Part shown: positions 34,245-42,866 of the stretch, in pieces
How positions within the stretch are numbered: the first letter of the stretch is position 1
Layout: each line of letters starts with the position of its first letter
Assembly: GCF_900187385.1 (NCBI RefSeq)
Contig: NZ_FYEY01000001.1
Coordinates: 5,518,001-5,582,000, forward strand
DNA length: 64,000 bases
DNA from: Streptomyces sp. 2114.4
GTDB lineage: Bacteria; Actinomycetota; Actinomycetes; Streptomycetales; Streptomycetaceae
Reading direction: 5' to 3'
Translations under genes and position numbers: made by a program
The notes under the pieces: model-generated
What the model saw: only the letters and a program-made list of their open reading frames with translations
Database searches by the model: none
What the model was told of the DNA's origin: nothing

Positions 34245-35181
34245 GGACGCCCGCTCGCCCCCGGTGATCGGATGGCGCCCCATGATCCCAGCGCCGATGC
34301 ACCCCGGACAGCACCCCATCGACGGCGAGCTCGTACGGCAGCTCATCGCCGGCCAGTTCCCGCAGTGGGCGGGGCAGACGGTGGAGCGGTTCCCCTCCGG
34401 CGGCACGGTCAACGCCATGTACCGGCTGGGCGAGGACATGGTCGTACGGCTGCCGCTGGTGAAGGGCGGAGCCCAGGACATCTCGCTGGAGCAGCAGTGG
34501 CTGCCCCGCCTGGCCTCCCGGCTGCCCACGGCGATCCCCGAACTGCTCGGGGCCGGGGAGCCCGCCGAGGGGTATCCGTGGCCCTGGTCGGTGTACCGGT
34601 GGCGGGAGGGCGAGAACCCCGCGGCGGGGGCGCTGAGCGAGCCCGTGCCGCTGGCCGAGGATCTGGCCGGCTTCGTGACGGCGATGCGGAGCATCACCCT
34701 GCCCCGGGCGCCGATGGCCCACCGCGGCGGACCGCTCGCCGCGCTCGACGCATCGACCCGCGCGGCGATCGAGGAACTGCGCGGGATCCCGCAGGAGGCC
34801 ATCGACTGCGATGCCGCGGCCGCCGTTTGGGAGGACGCGCTCCGGACACCGGACTGGGAACGCCCGCCGGTATGGCTGCACGCCGATCTGATGCCGGGCA
34901 ACCTGCTGGTGAACGACGGCAGGCTGACCTCGGTGATCGACTTCGGGTGCACGGGGCTGGGCGATCCGGCCTGCGACCTGTTCCCGGCCTGGAACCTGCT
35001 GCCGGCCCACGCCAGGGAGGTCTTCCGCGAGATGCTTGGCGTGGACGACGCAACCTGGCACCGCGGCCGCGGACGCACGCTCTCACAGGCCCTGATCGCG
35101 CTGCCGTACTACCGGACAACGAACCCCGCGATGGCACACAACGCCCGGCACGTGATCCGAGAGGTACTGGGAGAGGGCTGA
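34243..35181 (+). CDS. aminoglycoside-phosphotransferase-family kinase
   Basis: Soluble kinase of 312 residues. Brenner's motif is WLHADLMPGNLLV and the metal-binding motif is VIDFGCTGLGDPACDL, as in APH-fold kinases. It could be a small-molecule kinase rather than a resistance enzyme; similar chromosomal genes are common in Streptomyces. The ATG at 34243 follows a weak GGAAA. ATG 34282 is an alternative that would remove 13 residues before MIPAPMHPGQ. The substrate is not inferable. Confidence 0.85.
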   Translation: MDARSPPVIGWRPMIPAPMHPGQHPIDGELVRQLIAGQFPQWAGQTVERFPSGGTVNAMYRLGEDMVVRLPLVKGGAQDISLEQQWLPRLASRLPTAIPELLGAGEPAEGYPWPWSVYRWREGENPAAGALSEPVPLAEDLAGFVTAMRSITLPRAPMAHRGGPLAALDASTRAAIEELRGIPQEAIDCDAAAAVWEDALRTPDWERPPVWLHADLMPGNLLVNDGRLTSVIDFGCTGLGDPACDLFPAWNLLPAHAREVFREMLGVDDATWHRGRGRTLSQALIALPYYRTTNPAMAHNARHVIREVLGEG

Positions 35182-35381
35182 CTTCTCCTGACACCGGGAG
35201 GGCTCAGCCGTCCTGGCACCACATCCCGCAACCACGGGCTCGGCGGCCGCCGTAACTGCGACCGTCCCAAGGCCTTTCGAGGAAACCCATGACACGTCAA
35301 CACGACTGATCAAGGAGAAGCCAGGCGTGCGGTTCGGCGGACGCAGGACCGCCTCGGGCGACACACGGCTGCACATACGCG

Positions 35382-35421
35382 AAGACCCCGGCCTCAGCGA
35401 TTCCGCTGGTGACGGGGTCTT
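35382..35421. terminator. hairpin downstream of tRNA-Arg
   Basis: AAGACCCCG (35382-35390) and CGGGGTCTT (35413-35421) pair perfectly; an inner CAGCG/CGCTG stem lies in the loop. On the minus strand it stands just after the tRNA 3' end and probably terminates its transcript. Confidence 0.6.
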
Positions 35422-35438
35422 GGGCACCTCATACAGGG

Positions 35439-35510
35439 TGCCCCCGGCAGGATTCGAACCTGCGCACACGGCTCCGGAGGCCGTTGCTCTATCCCCTGAG
35501 CTACGGGGGC
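35439..35510 (-). tRNA. tRNA-Arg (anticodon CCG)
   Basis: A complete 72-base cloverleaf is visible: acceptor GCCCCCG pairs with CGGGGGC, D stem GCTC/GAGC, anticodon stem ACGGC/GCCGT with loop CTCCGGA (anticodon CCG), a four-base variable region and T stem GCAGG with loop TTCGAAT. It reads CGG arginine codons. The CCA end is not encoded. A TAGGGT -10-like box lies upstream on the minus strand near 35546. Confidence 0.95.
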
Positions 35511-35735
35511 GTTGCCGCCTGTGTTCTTGTGGCGACGGGTAGAACCCTACCAGCTTTGATGGGGTGTTCATGAACAGGTTTCGCGGGCGGCGGGGGAGGG
35601 GGCCGGGAGGGGCGGCGGGACCGTGTGGCGGAGCTTGTAGCGCATCGTGGGGAGGTGGCGGTGGCGGTCCGGGGAAAGGTCCCTCACACGGGGGCGGAAG
35701 TGGGGAAAACCGGGACGCAGTCTCAGGCGGCGTCC

Positions 35736-35741
35736 TAGTCT
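35736..35741 (+). promoter_or_regulatory. -10 box for leaderless receiver-protein transcript
   Basis: TAGTCT ends six bases before the GTG at 35748, the spacing expected when transcription starts at the start codon. No good -35 hexamer is seen. Confidence 0.45.
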
Positions 35742-35747
35742 CATGGT

Positions 35748-36341
35748 GTGCCTGGCTTGTCCGGTCGGATCCTCGTTGTCGATGACAACAAGGTGATCCG
35801 GCAGTTGATCAGGGTCAATCTCGAGCTTGAGGGCTTCGAGGTCGTGACCGCGGCTGATGGTGCCGAATGTCTGGACGTGGTGCACCACGTGAGACCTGAT
35901 GTCGTGACCCTTGATGTCGTGATGCCGCGGCTCAACGGGCTGCACACCGCGGCGCGGTTGCGTTCCGATCCGCGGACGTGGGACATCCCGATCGCCATCG
36001 TCAGTGCCTGTACCCAGGGCGAGGTGGACAACGGCGAGTCGGTGGGAGTGGACGCCTTCCTTGCCAAGCCGTTCGAGCCGGCGGAGCTGGTGCGGACCGT
36101 GGGGATGCTGGTGCGTGAGAGGCGCCAGCGGGAGCGTGGGCCCGAGGGCGGGGTCGAGGATGAGGACGGGGAGAGCGACGGGGGCAGGGGGAGCGACGGG
36201 GGCGGGCGGGCGGCGGAGCGTGGCGCTCTGTCCGGCAGGGTTCCGGCCTCCGGTGGGGTTCCCGCGTCTGGCCGGGTTCCGGCCTCCGGTGGGGTCCCGG
36301 CGCCCGGTGGGGTCGGCATGGTGGACGCGGGTGGGGAGTAG
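35748..36341 (+). CDS. stand-alone receiver-domain response regulator
   Basis: Protein of 197 residues with a complete receiver domain: Asp12-Asp13, phospho-acceptor Asp56 (VTLDVVMP), Ser86 and Lys107 (FLAKPF). There is no DNA-binding domain; instead an acidic then Gly/Pro-rich tail (about 125-197) contains a six-residue repeat (GxVPAS) encoded by an 18-bp tandem repeat. It probably acts by protein contact. No kinase gene is adjacent. The GTG start at 35748 is leaderless by the look of its -10 box. Confidence 0.88.
   Translation: MPGLSGRILVVDDNKVIRQLIRVNLELEGFEVVTAADGAECLDVVHHVRPDVVTLDVVMPRLNGLHTAARLRSDPRTWDIPIAIVSACTQGEVDNGESVGVDAFLAKPFEPAELVRTVGMLVRERRQRERGPEGGVEDEDGESDGGRGSDGGGRAAERGALSGRVPASGGVPASGRVPASGGVPAPGGVGMVDAGGE
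36240..36311. repeat. 18-bp tandem repeat in the receiver-protein tail
   Basis: Four 18-base units (36240, 36258, 36276, 36294) encode the VPASG-type repeat. Units one and three are identical. Confidence 0.85.
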
Positions 36342-36472
36342 CGCGGTCCGCGGGCGGTGAGCCCGGAGGCGTGCTCAGGTGTGTGCCGGCTCCGTCCTGG
36401 ATCGCCGCGCGGAGTGTCCACAGGGCGAAACCGGGTCGCAGACCTACCCCTGGTCTCCCATACGCTTGTCCT

Positions 36473-37645
36473 GTGACCCCCGCTGAGCTCTCCCGTACCG
36501 TCTTGCGCTCCGTGCGTGGTGCGGTGGAGGAGCAGGAGCTCTCCGTGCCGGTGCCGGCACGGATCGTTGTCGAGCCGCCGCCGCGGCCCGGGTGCGGGGA
36601 CTACGCCTCCAATGTCGCGTTGCAGCTCGCGGGGCCCGCGGGGAGGCCGGCCCGCGAGGTTGCCGAGATCCTGCGGAAGCGGCTGGCCGGGAGCGCCGGG
36701 ATCGCCCGGGTCGAGATCGCCGGTCCGGGTTTTTTGAACTTCACCCTGGGGGACGGGGCGCTGACCGCCCTCGTCCGGGACGTGCTGGCGCAGGGGGACG
36801 GCTACGGCGGAACGTGGGCGGCGCAGAGCCCTGATGACGTCGGTGATGTCCCCGGCGATGACTCCGGTGATGCCTTCGATGGCGATGGCTCCGGTGATGC
36901 CAACGATGGAGTCCTCGAGCGGGGCTTCGGTCCGGTGGCCGGTTCCTCGGCGGGCGGTGCCCGTGAGGCCGTGGTCGGTGAGGTGCTGGGGCGGATCGAC
37001 GCGGCGGCCGGGCTCGGTGGCCACCGGGACGGTGGCTGCCCCGCTCTCGCGCCCGTTTCGTACGACCTTGACACCCTCACCGCCCGGCTCGGTTCCGACG
37101 AGGTGCGCTGGGTGCTGTTGCGGCCGGCCGCGCACGATCCGGTGCGGCTGCCCGAGCGGCCCGTACAGCGGGAGAGCAATCCGCGCTTCCGGGTGCAGTA
37201 CGCCTGCGCGAGGGCGCGGGCGCTGGTGCGGAACGCGGGTGAGCTGGGGTTTGTGAGCGAGCCGGGGGACGTGGGGGAGGAGCATCCTGCGGCGGTTGCC
37301 GGGGTCGCGGCCGACGCGCGGCCCGCATCGCAGCCCTCGCCACGGCACGCCGCAGCCGCCCCTGTGACCTCCCGCAGCCTGCACGCGCTGCAGACCCTGC
37401 TGGCCACCTACCCCTCCGTCATCGACGTCGCCGCGCGGCTGCGGGCACCGGACCGTGTGGTGCGGCATCTGGAGGCGACGGCCGACGCGTTCTTCCGGTG
37501 GCATGACGACTTTCCGCCACTGCCCGTCGGGGAGCAGAAACCCTTGGCCGTGCACCGTGCCCGGCTGGCCCTTGCCGAGGCCAGTGGGACGGTGCTCGCC
37601 AACGGCCTGCGTCTGCTCGGCATCTCCGCTCCCGCCCACCTCTGA
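36473..37645 (+). CDS. arginyl-tRNA synthetase-like protein without the catalytic core
   Basis: Protein of 390 residues made of the two outer parts of class I ArgS. The N-terminal tRNA-contact domain is clear (about 1-100, with DYASNVALQLAGPAGRPARE and GPGFLNFTL, each within a single element), and the C-terminal DALR anticodon-binding domain follows (YACARARALVRN to the end). The Rossmann catalytic domain with HIGH and KMSKS motifs is missing, replaced by about 60 low-complexity Asp/Gly/Ser-rich residues. It cannot charge tRNA. The GTG at 36473 has TACGCT six bases upstream (leaderless). It lies 26 bases before lysA and about 1 kb from tRNA-Arg. Confidence 0.85.
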   Translation: MTPAELSRTVLRSVRGAVEEQELSVPVPARIVVEPPPRPGCGDYASNVALQLAGPAGRPAREVAEILRKRLAGSAGIARVEIAGPGFLNFTLGDGALTALVRDVLAQGDGYGGTWAAQSPDDVGDVPGDDSGDAFDGDGSGDANDGVLERGFGPVAGSSAGGAREAVVGEVLGRIDAAAGLGGHRDGGCPALAPVSYDLDTLTARLGSDEVRWVLLRPAAHDPVRLPERPVQRESNPRFRVQYACARARALVRNAGELGFVSEPGDVGEEHPAAVAGVAADARPASQPSPRHAAAAPVTSRSLHALQTLLATYPSVIDVAARLRAPDRVVRHLEATADAFFRWHDDFPPLPVGEQKPLAVHRARLALAEASGTVLANGLRLLGISAPAHL

Positions 37646-37671
37646 ACGACTTCGAGGGGATCTCCACCGCC

Positions 37672-39063
37672 ATGAGCCGCTCCGCGCACCCTGCAGGGCC
37701 CCGGCACGCTGACGTACTGCCCGAGGGGCACTACGCCGGGCCGCCCGCCGATCTCAACACCCTCGACCCGCGGGTCTGGTCCCGTACGGTCTCCCGCAAT
37801 GCCGACGGTGTGGTCACCGTCGGCGGGCTGGACGTCACCGCGCTCGCCGCGGAATTCGGCACTCCGGCGTACTTCCTGGACGAGGACGACTTCCGGGCCC
37901 GCTGCCGGGCGTGGAAGGACGCCTTCGGGCCGGGAGCGGATGTGTTCTACGCCGGGAAGGCCTTCCTGTCGCGGGCCATTGTCCGCTGGCTGCACGAGGA
38001 AGGGCTGAATCTCGACGTCTGCTCCGGCGGTGAACTGGCCACGGCGCTGGCGGCGGGAATGCCGGCCGAGCGGATCGCCCTGCACGGCAACAACAAGAGC
38101 ACCGAGGAAATCACCCGGGCCGTGGAGGCGGGGGTCGGGCGGATCGTGCTCGACTCGTTCCAGGAAATTGTGCGGGTCGCCCATATCGCGCAGCGGCTGG
38201 GCAAGCGGCAGCGCGTACAGATCCGGGTCACGGTCGGTGTCGAGGCGCATACGCACGAGTTCATCGCGACCGCGCACGAGGACCAGAAGTTCGGAATTGC
38301 GCTGGCGGACGGGCAGGCCGCGGAGGCCGTGCGCCGTGTGCTGAAGCTGGACGGGCTGGAACTCATCGGGATTCACAGCCATATCGGGTCGCAGATTTTC
38401 GATATGGCGGGATTCGAGGTGTCCGCGCGCCGCGTGGTGCAGCTGCTGACCGAAGTGCGTGACGAGCACGGAATCGAGCTGCCCGAGATCGATCTGGGGG
38501 GTGGGCTCGGTATCGCGTACACCTCGGACGACGATCCGCGGGAGCCGCACGAGATCGCGTCGGCGCTGGGCGACATCGTGAGCAAGGAGTGTGCGGCGGC
38601 GGGGCTGGGCGTGCCGCGGCTGTCGGTCGAACCGGGACGGGCGATCGTGGGCCCCACGGCGTTCACGTTGTACGAGGTCGGCACCGTCAAGGAGCTGGAA
38701 GGCCTGCGGACGTACGTGTCCGTGGACGGCGGGATGTCGGACAACATCCGTACGGCGCTCTACGACGCGGAGTACAGCGTGGCGCTGGTGTCGCGCACCT
38801 CCGACGCGGCGCCGATGCTCTCGCGCGTGGTGGGCAAGCACTGTGAGAGCGGGGACATCGTCGTACGCGATGCCTTCCTGCCGGCCGATGTGGCGCCGGG
38901 AGATCTGCTCGCGGTGCCGGCCACCGGTGCGTACTGCCGTTCCATGGCGAGTAACTACAACCACTCGCTGCGGCCGCCCGTTGTAGCGGTAAGGAATGGC
39001 CGGGCCCGGGTGATCGTCCGGCGGGAGACGGAGGAAGATCTCCTGCGGTTGGATGTCGGGTAG
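37672..39063 (+). CDS. lysA: diaminopimelate decarboxylase
   Basis: PLP enzyme that converts meso-diaminopimelate to lysine, the last step of lysine synthesis, 463 residues. The Schiff-base lysine is Lys96 in FYAGKAFLS; other family segments are HSHIGSQIF, LGGGLGI, EPGRAIVGP and the active-site Cys in CESGD. The ATG at 37672 has GAGGGGA about ten bases upstream. The gene follows the ArgS-like gene at 26 bases and is probably co-transcribed with it. hom begins 140 bases downstream with its own leader. Confidence 0.98.
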   Translation: MSRSAHPAGPRHADVLPEGHYAGPPADLNTLDPRVWSRTVSRNADGVVTVGGLDVTALAAEFGTPAYFLDEDDFRARCRAWKDAFGPGADVFYAGKAFLSRAIVRWLHEEGLNLDVCSGGELATALAAGMPAERIALHGNNKSTEEITRAVEAGVGRIVLDSFQEIVRVAHIAQRLGKRQRVQIRVTVGVEAHTHEFIATAHEDQKFGIALADGQAAEAVRRVLKLDGLELIGIHSHIGSQIFDMAGFEVSARRVVQLLTEVRDEHGIELPEIDLGGGLGIAYTSDDDPREPHEIASALGDIVSKECAAAGLGVPRLSVEPGRAIVGPTAFTLYEVGTVKELEGLRTYVSVDGGMSDNIRTALYDAEYSVALVSRTSDAAPMLSRVVGKHCESGDIVVRDAFLPADVAPGDLLAVPATGAYCRSMASNYNHSLRPPVVAVRNGRARVIVRRETEEDLLRLDVG

Positions 39064-39203
39064 GGCCGGATCGCCGGGTCCCCGACCCGGATGAAATAAA
39101 TGTCTCGGCATCTGGACGAAGGGCGGAAACCGCCGTCCGGTGCGTGAGACTTGTGCATGAGCAAGCTGGAATTCGCTGATCGATGAGAAGCAGAGGTCAA
39201 ATG

Positions 39204-40493
39204 ATGCGTACGCGTCCGCTGAAGGTGGCGCTCCTGGGCTGTGGTGTTGTCGGCTCAGAGGTGACGCGCATCATGACGACGCACGCCGATGACCTCGCCG
39301 CCCGTATCGGTGCGCCCGTGGAGCTGGCCGGGATCGCCGTCCGCCGCCCCGACAAGGTGCGCGAGGGCGTCCCGGCCGAGCTGGTCACCACCGACGCGAC
39401 CGCACTCGTCAAACGGGGCGACATTGATGTCGTGATCGAGGTCATCGGCGGTATCGAGCCGGCCCGTACTCTGATCACCACCGCCTTCGAGCACGGCGCG
39501 AGTGTGGTCTCCGCCAACAAGGCGCTGGTCGCGGCGGACGGCGCGGCGCTGCATGCGGCGGCCGAGGCCAATGACGCGGACCTCTACTACGAGGCCGCCG
39601 TCGCGGGCGCGATCCCGCTGGTACGGCCGCTGCGCGAGTCCCTGGCCGGCGACACCGTCAACCGGGTGCTCGGCATCGTCAACGGCACCACCAACTTCAT
39701 CCTCGACAAGATGGACTCGACCGGGGCCGGCTACAGCGAGGCGCTGGACGAGGCGACCGCGCTCGGATACGCCGAGGCCGACCCGACCGCGGACGTCGAG
39801 GGCTTCGACGCCGCCGCCAAGGCCGCGATCCTGGCCGGTATCGCCTTCCACACCCGCGTGACCATCGACGATGTGCACCGCGAGGGCCTGACGGAGGTCA
39901 CCGCGGCCGATATCGCCTCCGCCAAGCGGATGGGGTGCACGGTCAAGCTGCTGGCCATCTGCGAGCGGGCCGCGGACGGGGCGTCCGTGACCGCGCGGGT
40001 GCACCCCGCGATGATTCCGCTGACGCATCCGCTCGCCTCCGTCCGCGAGGCGTACAACGCGGTCTTCGTCGAGGCCGAGGCGGCCGGCCAGCTGATGTTC
40101 TACGGGCCGGGCGCGGGCGGCGCGCCGACCGCCTCCGCGGTCCTCGGCGACCTCGTCGCGGTCTGCCGCAACAAGCTCGCCGGCGCCACCGGACCGGGTG
40201 AGTCCGCCTACACCCGGCTGCCCGTCAGCCCCATGGGCGCGGTCGTCACGCGGTACCACATCAGCCTCGATGTGGCCGACAAGCCCGGTGTTCTCGCTCA
40301 GGTCGCCACGATCTTCGCGGAACACGGCGTATCGATCGATACGGTCCGTCAGTCGGGCAAGGACGGCGAGGCATCCCTCGTCATCGTCACCCACCGAGCG
40401 GCGGACGCGGCCCTGTCGTCGACCGTCGGGGCTCTGCGCGAGCTCGACACCGTTCGTGGTGTCGCCAGCATCATGCGGGTCGAAGGGGAGTAA
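39204..40493 (+). CDS. hom: homoserine dehydrogenase
   Basis: NAD(P)H-dependent enzyme that reduces aspartate semialdehyde to homoserine, 429 residues. The Rossmann loop is LLGCGVVGSEV, the catalytic core has ANKALVA, GIVNGTTNFI and EADPTADVEGFDAA, and the C-terminal ACT domain (about 345-429) gives feedback control by threonine. ATG 39204 has GAGG seven bases upstream; ATG 39201, one codon before, is nearly as good. thrC follows eight bases after the stop, so the two form an operon. Confidence 0.97.
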   Translation: MRTRPLKVALLGCGVVGSEVTRIMTTHADDLAARIGAPVELAGIAVRRPDKVREGVPAELVTTDATALVKRGDIDVVIEVIGGIEPARTLITTAFEHGASVVSANKALVAADGAALHAAAEANDADLYYEAAVAGAIPLVRPLRESLAGDTVNRVLGIVNGTTNFILDKMDSTGAGYSEALDEATALGYAEADPTADVEGFDAAAKAAILAGIAFHTRVTIDDVHREGLTEVTAADIASAKRMGCTVKLLAICERAADGASVTARVHPAMIPLTHPLASVREAYNAVFVEAEAAGQLMFYGPGAGGAPTASAVLGDLVAVCRNKLAGATGPGESAYTRLPVSPMGAVVTRYHISLDVADKPGVLAQVATIFAEHGVSIDTVRQSGKDGEASLVIVTHRAADAALSSTVGALRELDTVRGVASIMRVEGE

Positions 40494-40501
40494 AGGAACC
40501 C

Positions 40502-41587
40502 ATGTCTGCCAATTCCACTGTGACCACGGCAAGCAGCCAGTGGCGCGGAATCATCGAGGAGTACCGCGACCGGCTTCCGGTCAGCGACACGACCGAGGCC
40601 GTCACCCTCCGCGAGGGCGGCACGCCGCTCGTACCGGCCCAGGTGCTCTCCGAGCGCACCGGCTGCGAGGTGCACCTCAAGGTCGAGGGCGCCAACCCCA
40701 CCGGCTCCTTCAAGGACCGTGGCATGACGATGGCCATCACCCGAGCCAAGGAGGAGGGCGCCAAGGCGGTCATCTGCGCCTCCACCGGCAACACCTCCGC
40801 CTCGGCCGCCGCCTACGCGGTCCGGGCCGGCATGGTCTGCGCGGTACTCGTCCCGCAGGGCAAGATCGCGCTCGGCAAGATGGGCCAGGCGCTGGTCCAC
40901 GGCGCGAAGATTCTCCAGGTCGAGGGAAATTTCGACGACTGTCTGACGCTGGCCCGGCGGCTGTCCGACAACTACCCGGTCGCACTTGTGAACTCCGTGA
41001 ACCCGGTGCGGATCGAGGGCCAGAAGACCGCGGCCTTCGAAATCGTCGACATGCTCCGCGACGCGCCCGACATCCATGTGCTGCCCGTCGGCAACGCCGG
41101 CAACATCACGGCGTACTGGCGGGGCTACCAGGAGTACGCGGCCGACGGCATTGCCTCGCACACCCCGCGGATGTGGGGTTTCCAGGCCGCCGGCAGCGCG
41201 CCGCTCGTGCGTGGTGAGGTCGTCAAGGACCCGCAGACCATCGCCACCGCCATCCGCATCGGCAACCCCGCCTCGTGGTCGTTCGCGGAGCGGGCACGGG
41301 ACGAGTCCGGCGGCTTCATCGACTCCGTGACCGACCGTCAAATCCTGGCTGCCTACCGCCTGTTGGCCGCGCAGGAAGGGGTCTTCGTGGAGCCCGCCTC
41401 GGCCGCTTCCGTCGCCGGTCTGCTCAAGGCCGCCGAGGAGGGCAAGGTCGACCCCGGCCAGCGCATCGTCTGCACGGTGACCGGCAACGGCCTCAAGGAC
41501 CCGGACTGGGCGGTGGCCGGAGCGCCGCAGCCGGTCACGGTCCCGATCGACGCGGACGCCGCGGCGGAACGCCTCGGCCTCGTCTAG
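40502..41587 (+). CDS. thrC: threonine synthase
   Basis: PLP enzyme that converts O-phosphohomoserine to threonine, 361 residues, of the short bacterial type. The Schiff-base Lys71 lies in NPTGSFKDRG; STGNTSASAA and VGNAGNITAYWRG bind the phosphate and cofactor. AAAGGA before the ATG overlaps the hom stop codon, so translation of the pair is tied. A GC hairpin follows the stop. Confidence 0.98.
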   Translation: MSANSTVTTASSQWRGIIEEYRDRLPVSDTTEAVTLREGGTPLVPAQVLSERTGCEVHLKVEGANPTGSFKDRGMTMAITRAKEEGAKAVICASTGNTSASAAAYAVRAGMVCAVLVPQGKIALGKMGQALVHGAKILQVEGNFDDCLTLARRLSDNYPVALVNSVNPVRIEGQKTAAFEIVDMLRDAPDIHVLPVGNAGNITAYWRGYQEYAADGIASHTPRMWGFQAAGSAPLVRGEVVKDPQTIATAIRIGNPASWSFAERARDESGGFIDSVTDRQILAAYRLLAAQEGVFVEPASAASVAGLLKAAEEGKVDPGQRIVCTVTGNGLKDPDWAVAGAPQPVTVPIDADAAAERLGLV

Positions 41588-41948
41588 ACGGGCCGGCGCC
41601 CCCGCGCGGGGGCGCAGCCGTACGGCAGGACCTGCGCGTACGGCACCCGGGGGCGGGACCGCGGAGGTCCCGTCACCCCTCGCAGCAAAGTGTGCAAAGG
41701 CTGCAAAGTCCGGGGAAGGCAGCGTCGGGGCACGGGAAGGCGCGCGACACGCATCGTGCGCCTCCTGTGCGCCCTATGTCGCGACAGAACCTTCCTTCGA
41801 TAGGCTGGAGCCAACTCCCCTCCCCACGGCATAACGCAGTGGCGTTCAGGGCAGGTCAGAACAGACCCCACGAGCCGGCCGGGCACTTCGGTGCCGCGGC
41901 GCTGTGTGGGGCAGTACCGCAGCATCAATCAAGGAGAGTCATCGAGCG
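41588..41948. other. 361-base region between thrC and thrB
   Basis: It starts with the hairpin described separately. Three nine-base units headed GCAAAG stand at 41685-41711. TAGGCT at 41801-41806 is a possible -10 box, with TGTCGC 18 bases upstream as a poor -35. The long gap shows that thrB probably has its own promoter instead of being read only from hom-thrC. Confidence 0.5.
41596..41615. terminator. GC hairpin after thrC
   Basis: GCGCCCCC, four bases, GGGGGCGC is a perfect 8-bp stem eight bases after the thrC stop, without a T tract. It is a likely terminator of hom-thrC. Confidence 0.65.
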
Positions 41949-42866
41949 ATGGCCGGTCCCGCGTTCCGCGCCGCCGCCGTCCGGGTGCGCACCCCCGCTA
42001 CCAGCGCCAATCTCGGTCCCGGCTTCGATGCCCTGGGTCTGTCCCTGGGCCTGTACGACGATGTCGTGGTGCGCGTCGCCGACTCCGGCCTGCACATCGA
42101 CATCGCAGGTGAGGGTGCCGACTCCCTGCCGCGCGACGAGAGCCATCTGCTCGTCCGGTCGATGCGCACCGCCTTCGAGCTGCTCGGCGGACAGCCGCGC
42201 GGCCTGGAAATCGTCTGCGCCAACCGCATTCCGCACGGCCGCGGCCTGGGGTCCTCCTCCGCCGCCATCTGCGCGGGCATCGTCGCCGCCCGCGCGGTGA
42301 CGATAGGCGGTGAGCAAAAGCTCGACGACACCGCGCTGCTGGAGCTGGCCAACGAGATCGAGGGCCACCCCGACAATGTCGCCGCCTGCCTGCTGGGCGG
42401 TTTCACGCTCGCCTGGACCGACACCGGCACCGCCCGCGCGATCCGGATGGATCCCGCCGATTCCATCGTTCCGGTGGTCTTCGTCCCCGGAAAGCCGGTG
42501 CTGACCGAGACCGCCCGTGGACTGCTGCCGCGCACCGTCCCCCATGTGGACGCCGCGGCCAACGCCGGTCGCGCCGCACTGCTCGTCGAGGCCCTGACCA
42601 GGCGCCCCGAGCTGCTGCTCGCCGCGACCGAGGACCGACTCCACCAGGAATACCGCGCTCCCGCGATGCCGGAGAGCGTGGCCCTGGTGAACCGACTGCG
42701 TGCGGACGGCGTCCCTGCAGTCGTGTCCGGTGCGGGCCCGACGGTGCTCGCGCTGGTCGAGGATGCGGCGGCCGAGAAGGTCGCGGCACTGGCGGGAGAG
42801 GGGTGGGCGGCCAACCGGCTGACCCTCGACGCGGCGGGCACCTGCGTGCTGCCGCTCGCCGGGTGA
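41949..42866 (+). CDS. thrB: homoserine kinase
   Basis: GHMP-family kinase that phosphorylates homoserine for threonine synthase, 305 residues. The substrate loop TPATSANLGPGFD, the ATP loop IPHGRGLGSSSAA and the C-terminal SGAGPTVLAL motif are in the usual order. The ATG at 41949 follows AAGGAGAG at ten bases. It is separated from thrC by 361 bases but is on the same strand in the usual threonine gene order. Confidence 0.97.
   Translation: MAGPAFRAAAVRVRTPATSANLGPGFDALGLSLGLYDDVVVRVADSGLHIDIAGEGADSLPRDESHLLVRSMRTAFELLGGQPRGLEIVCANRIPHGRGLGSSSAAICAGIVAARAVTIGGEQKLDDTALLELANEIEGHPDNVAACLLGGFTLAWTDTGTARAIRMDPADSIVPVVFVPGKPVLTETARGLLPRTVPHVDAAANAGRAALLVEALTRRPELLLAATEDRLHQEYRAPAMPESVALVNRLRADGVPAVVSGAGPTVLALVEDAAAEKVAALAGEGWAANRLTLDAAGTCVLPLAG

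Noticed and set aside
31047..35181. P450, SWIM protein and kinase as a biosynthetic cluster
   Set aside because: No synthase, carrier, transporter or pathway regulator is present and the neighbours are core genes.
35439..35510. Integration site at the tRNA-Arg gene
   Set aside because: tRNA genes are common att sites, but there is no integrase, no repeated tRNA 3' end and no foreign-looking DNA nearby.
35327..35542. Open frame with a good ribosome site reading through the tRNA-Arg region on the plus strand
   Set aside because: Its middle is antisense to the tRNA and gives the well-known false peptide with PPAGFEPA; no protein family.
35565..35576. Perfect palindrome TGTTCATGAACA as an SOS or phosphate-type operator
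   Set aside because: It does not fit the LexA or PhoP consensus I know, and is only 12 bp in the tRNA promoter area.
41581..41590. Palindrome CGTCTAGACG at the thrC stop as an operator
   Set aside because: It includes the stop codon and its coding context and no promoter is near; chance is the simpler reading.
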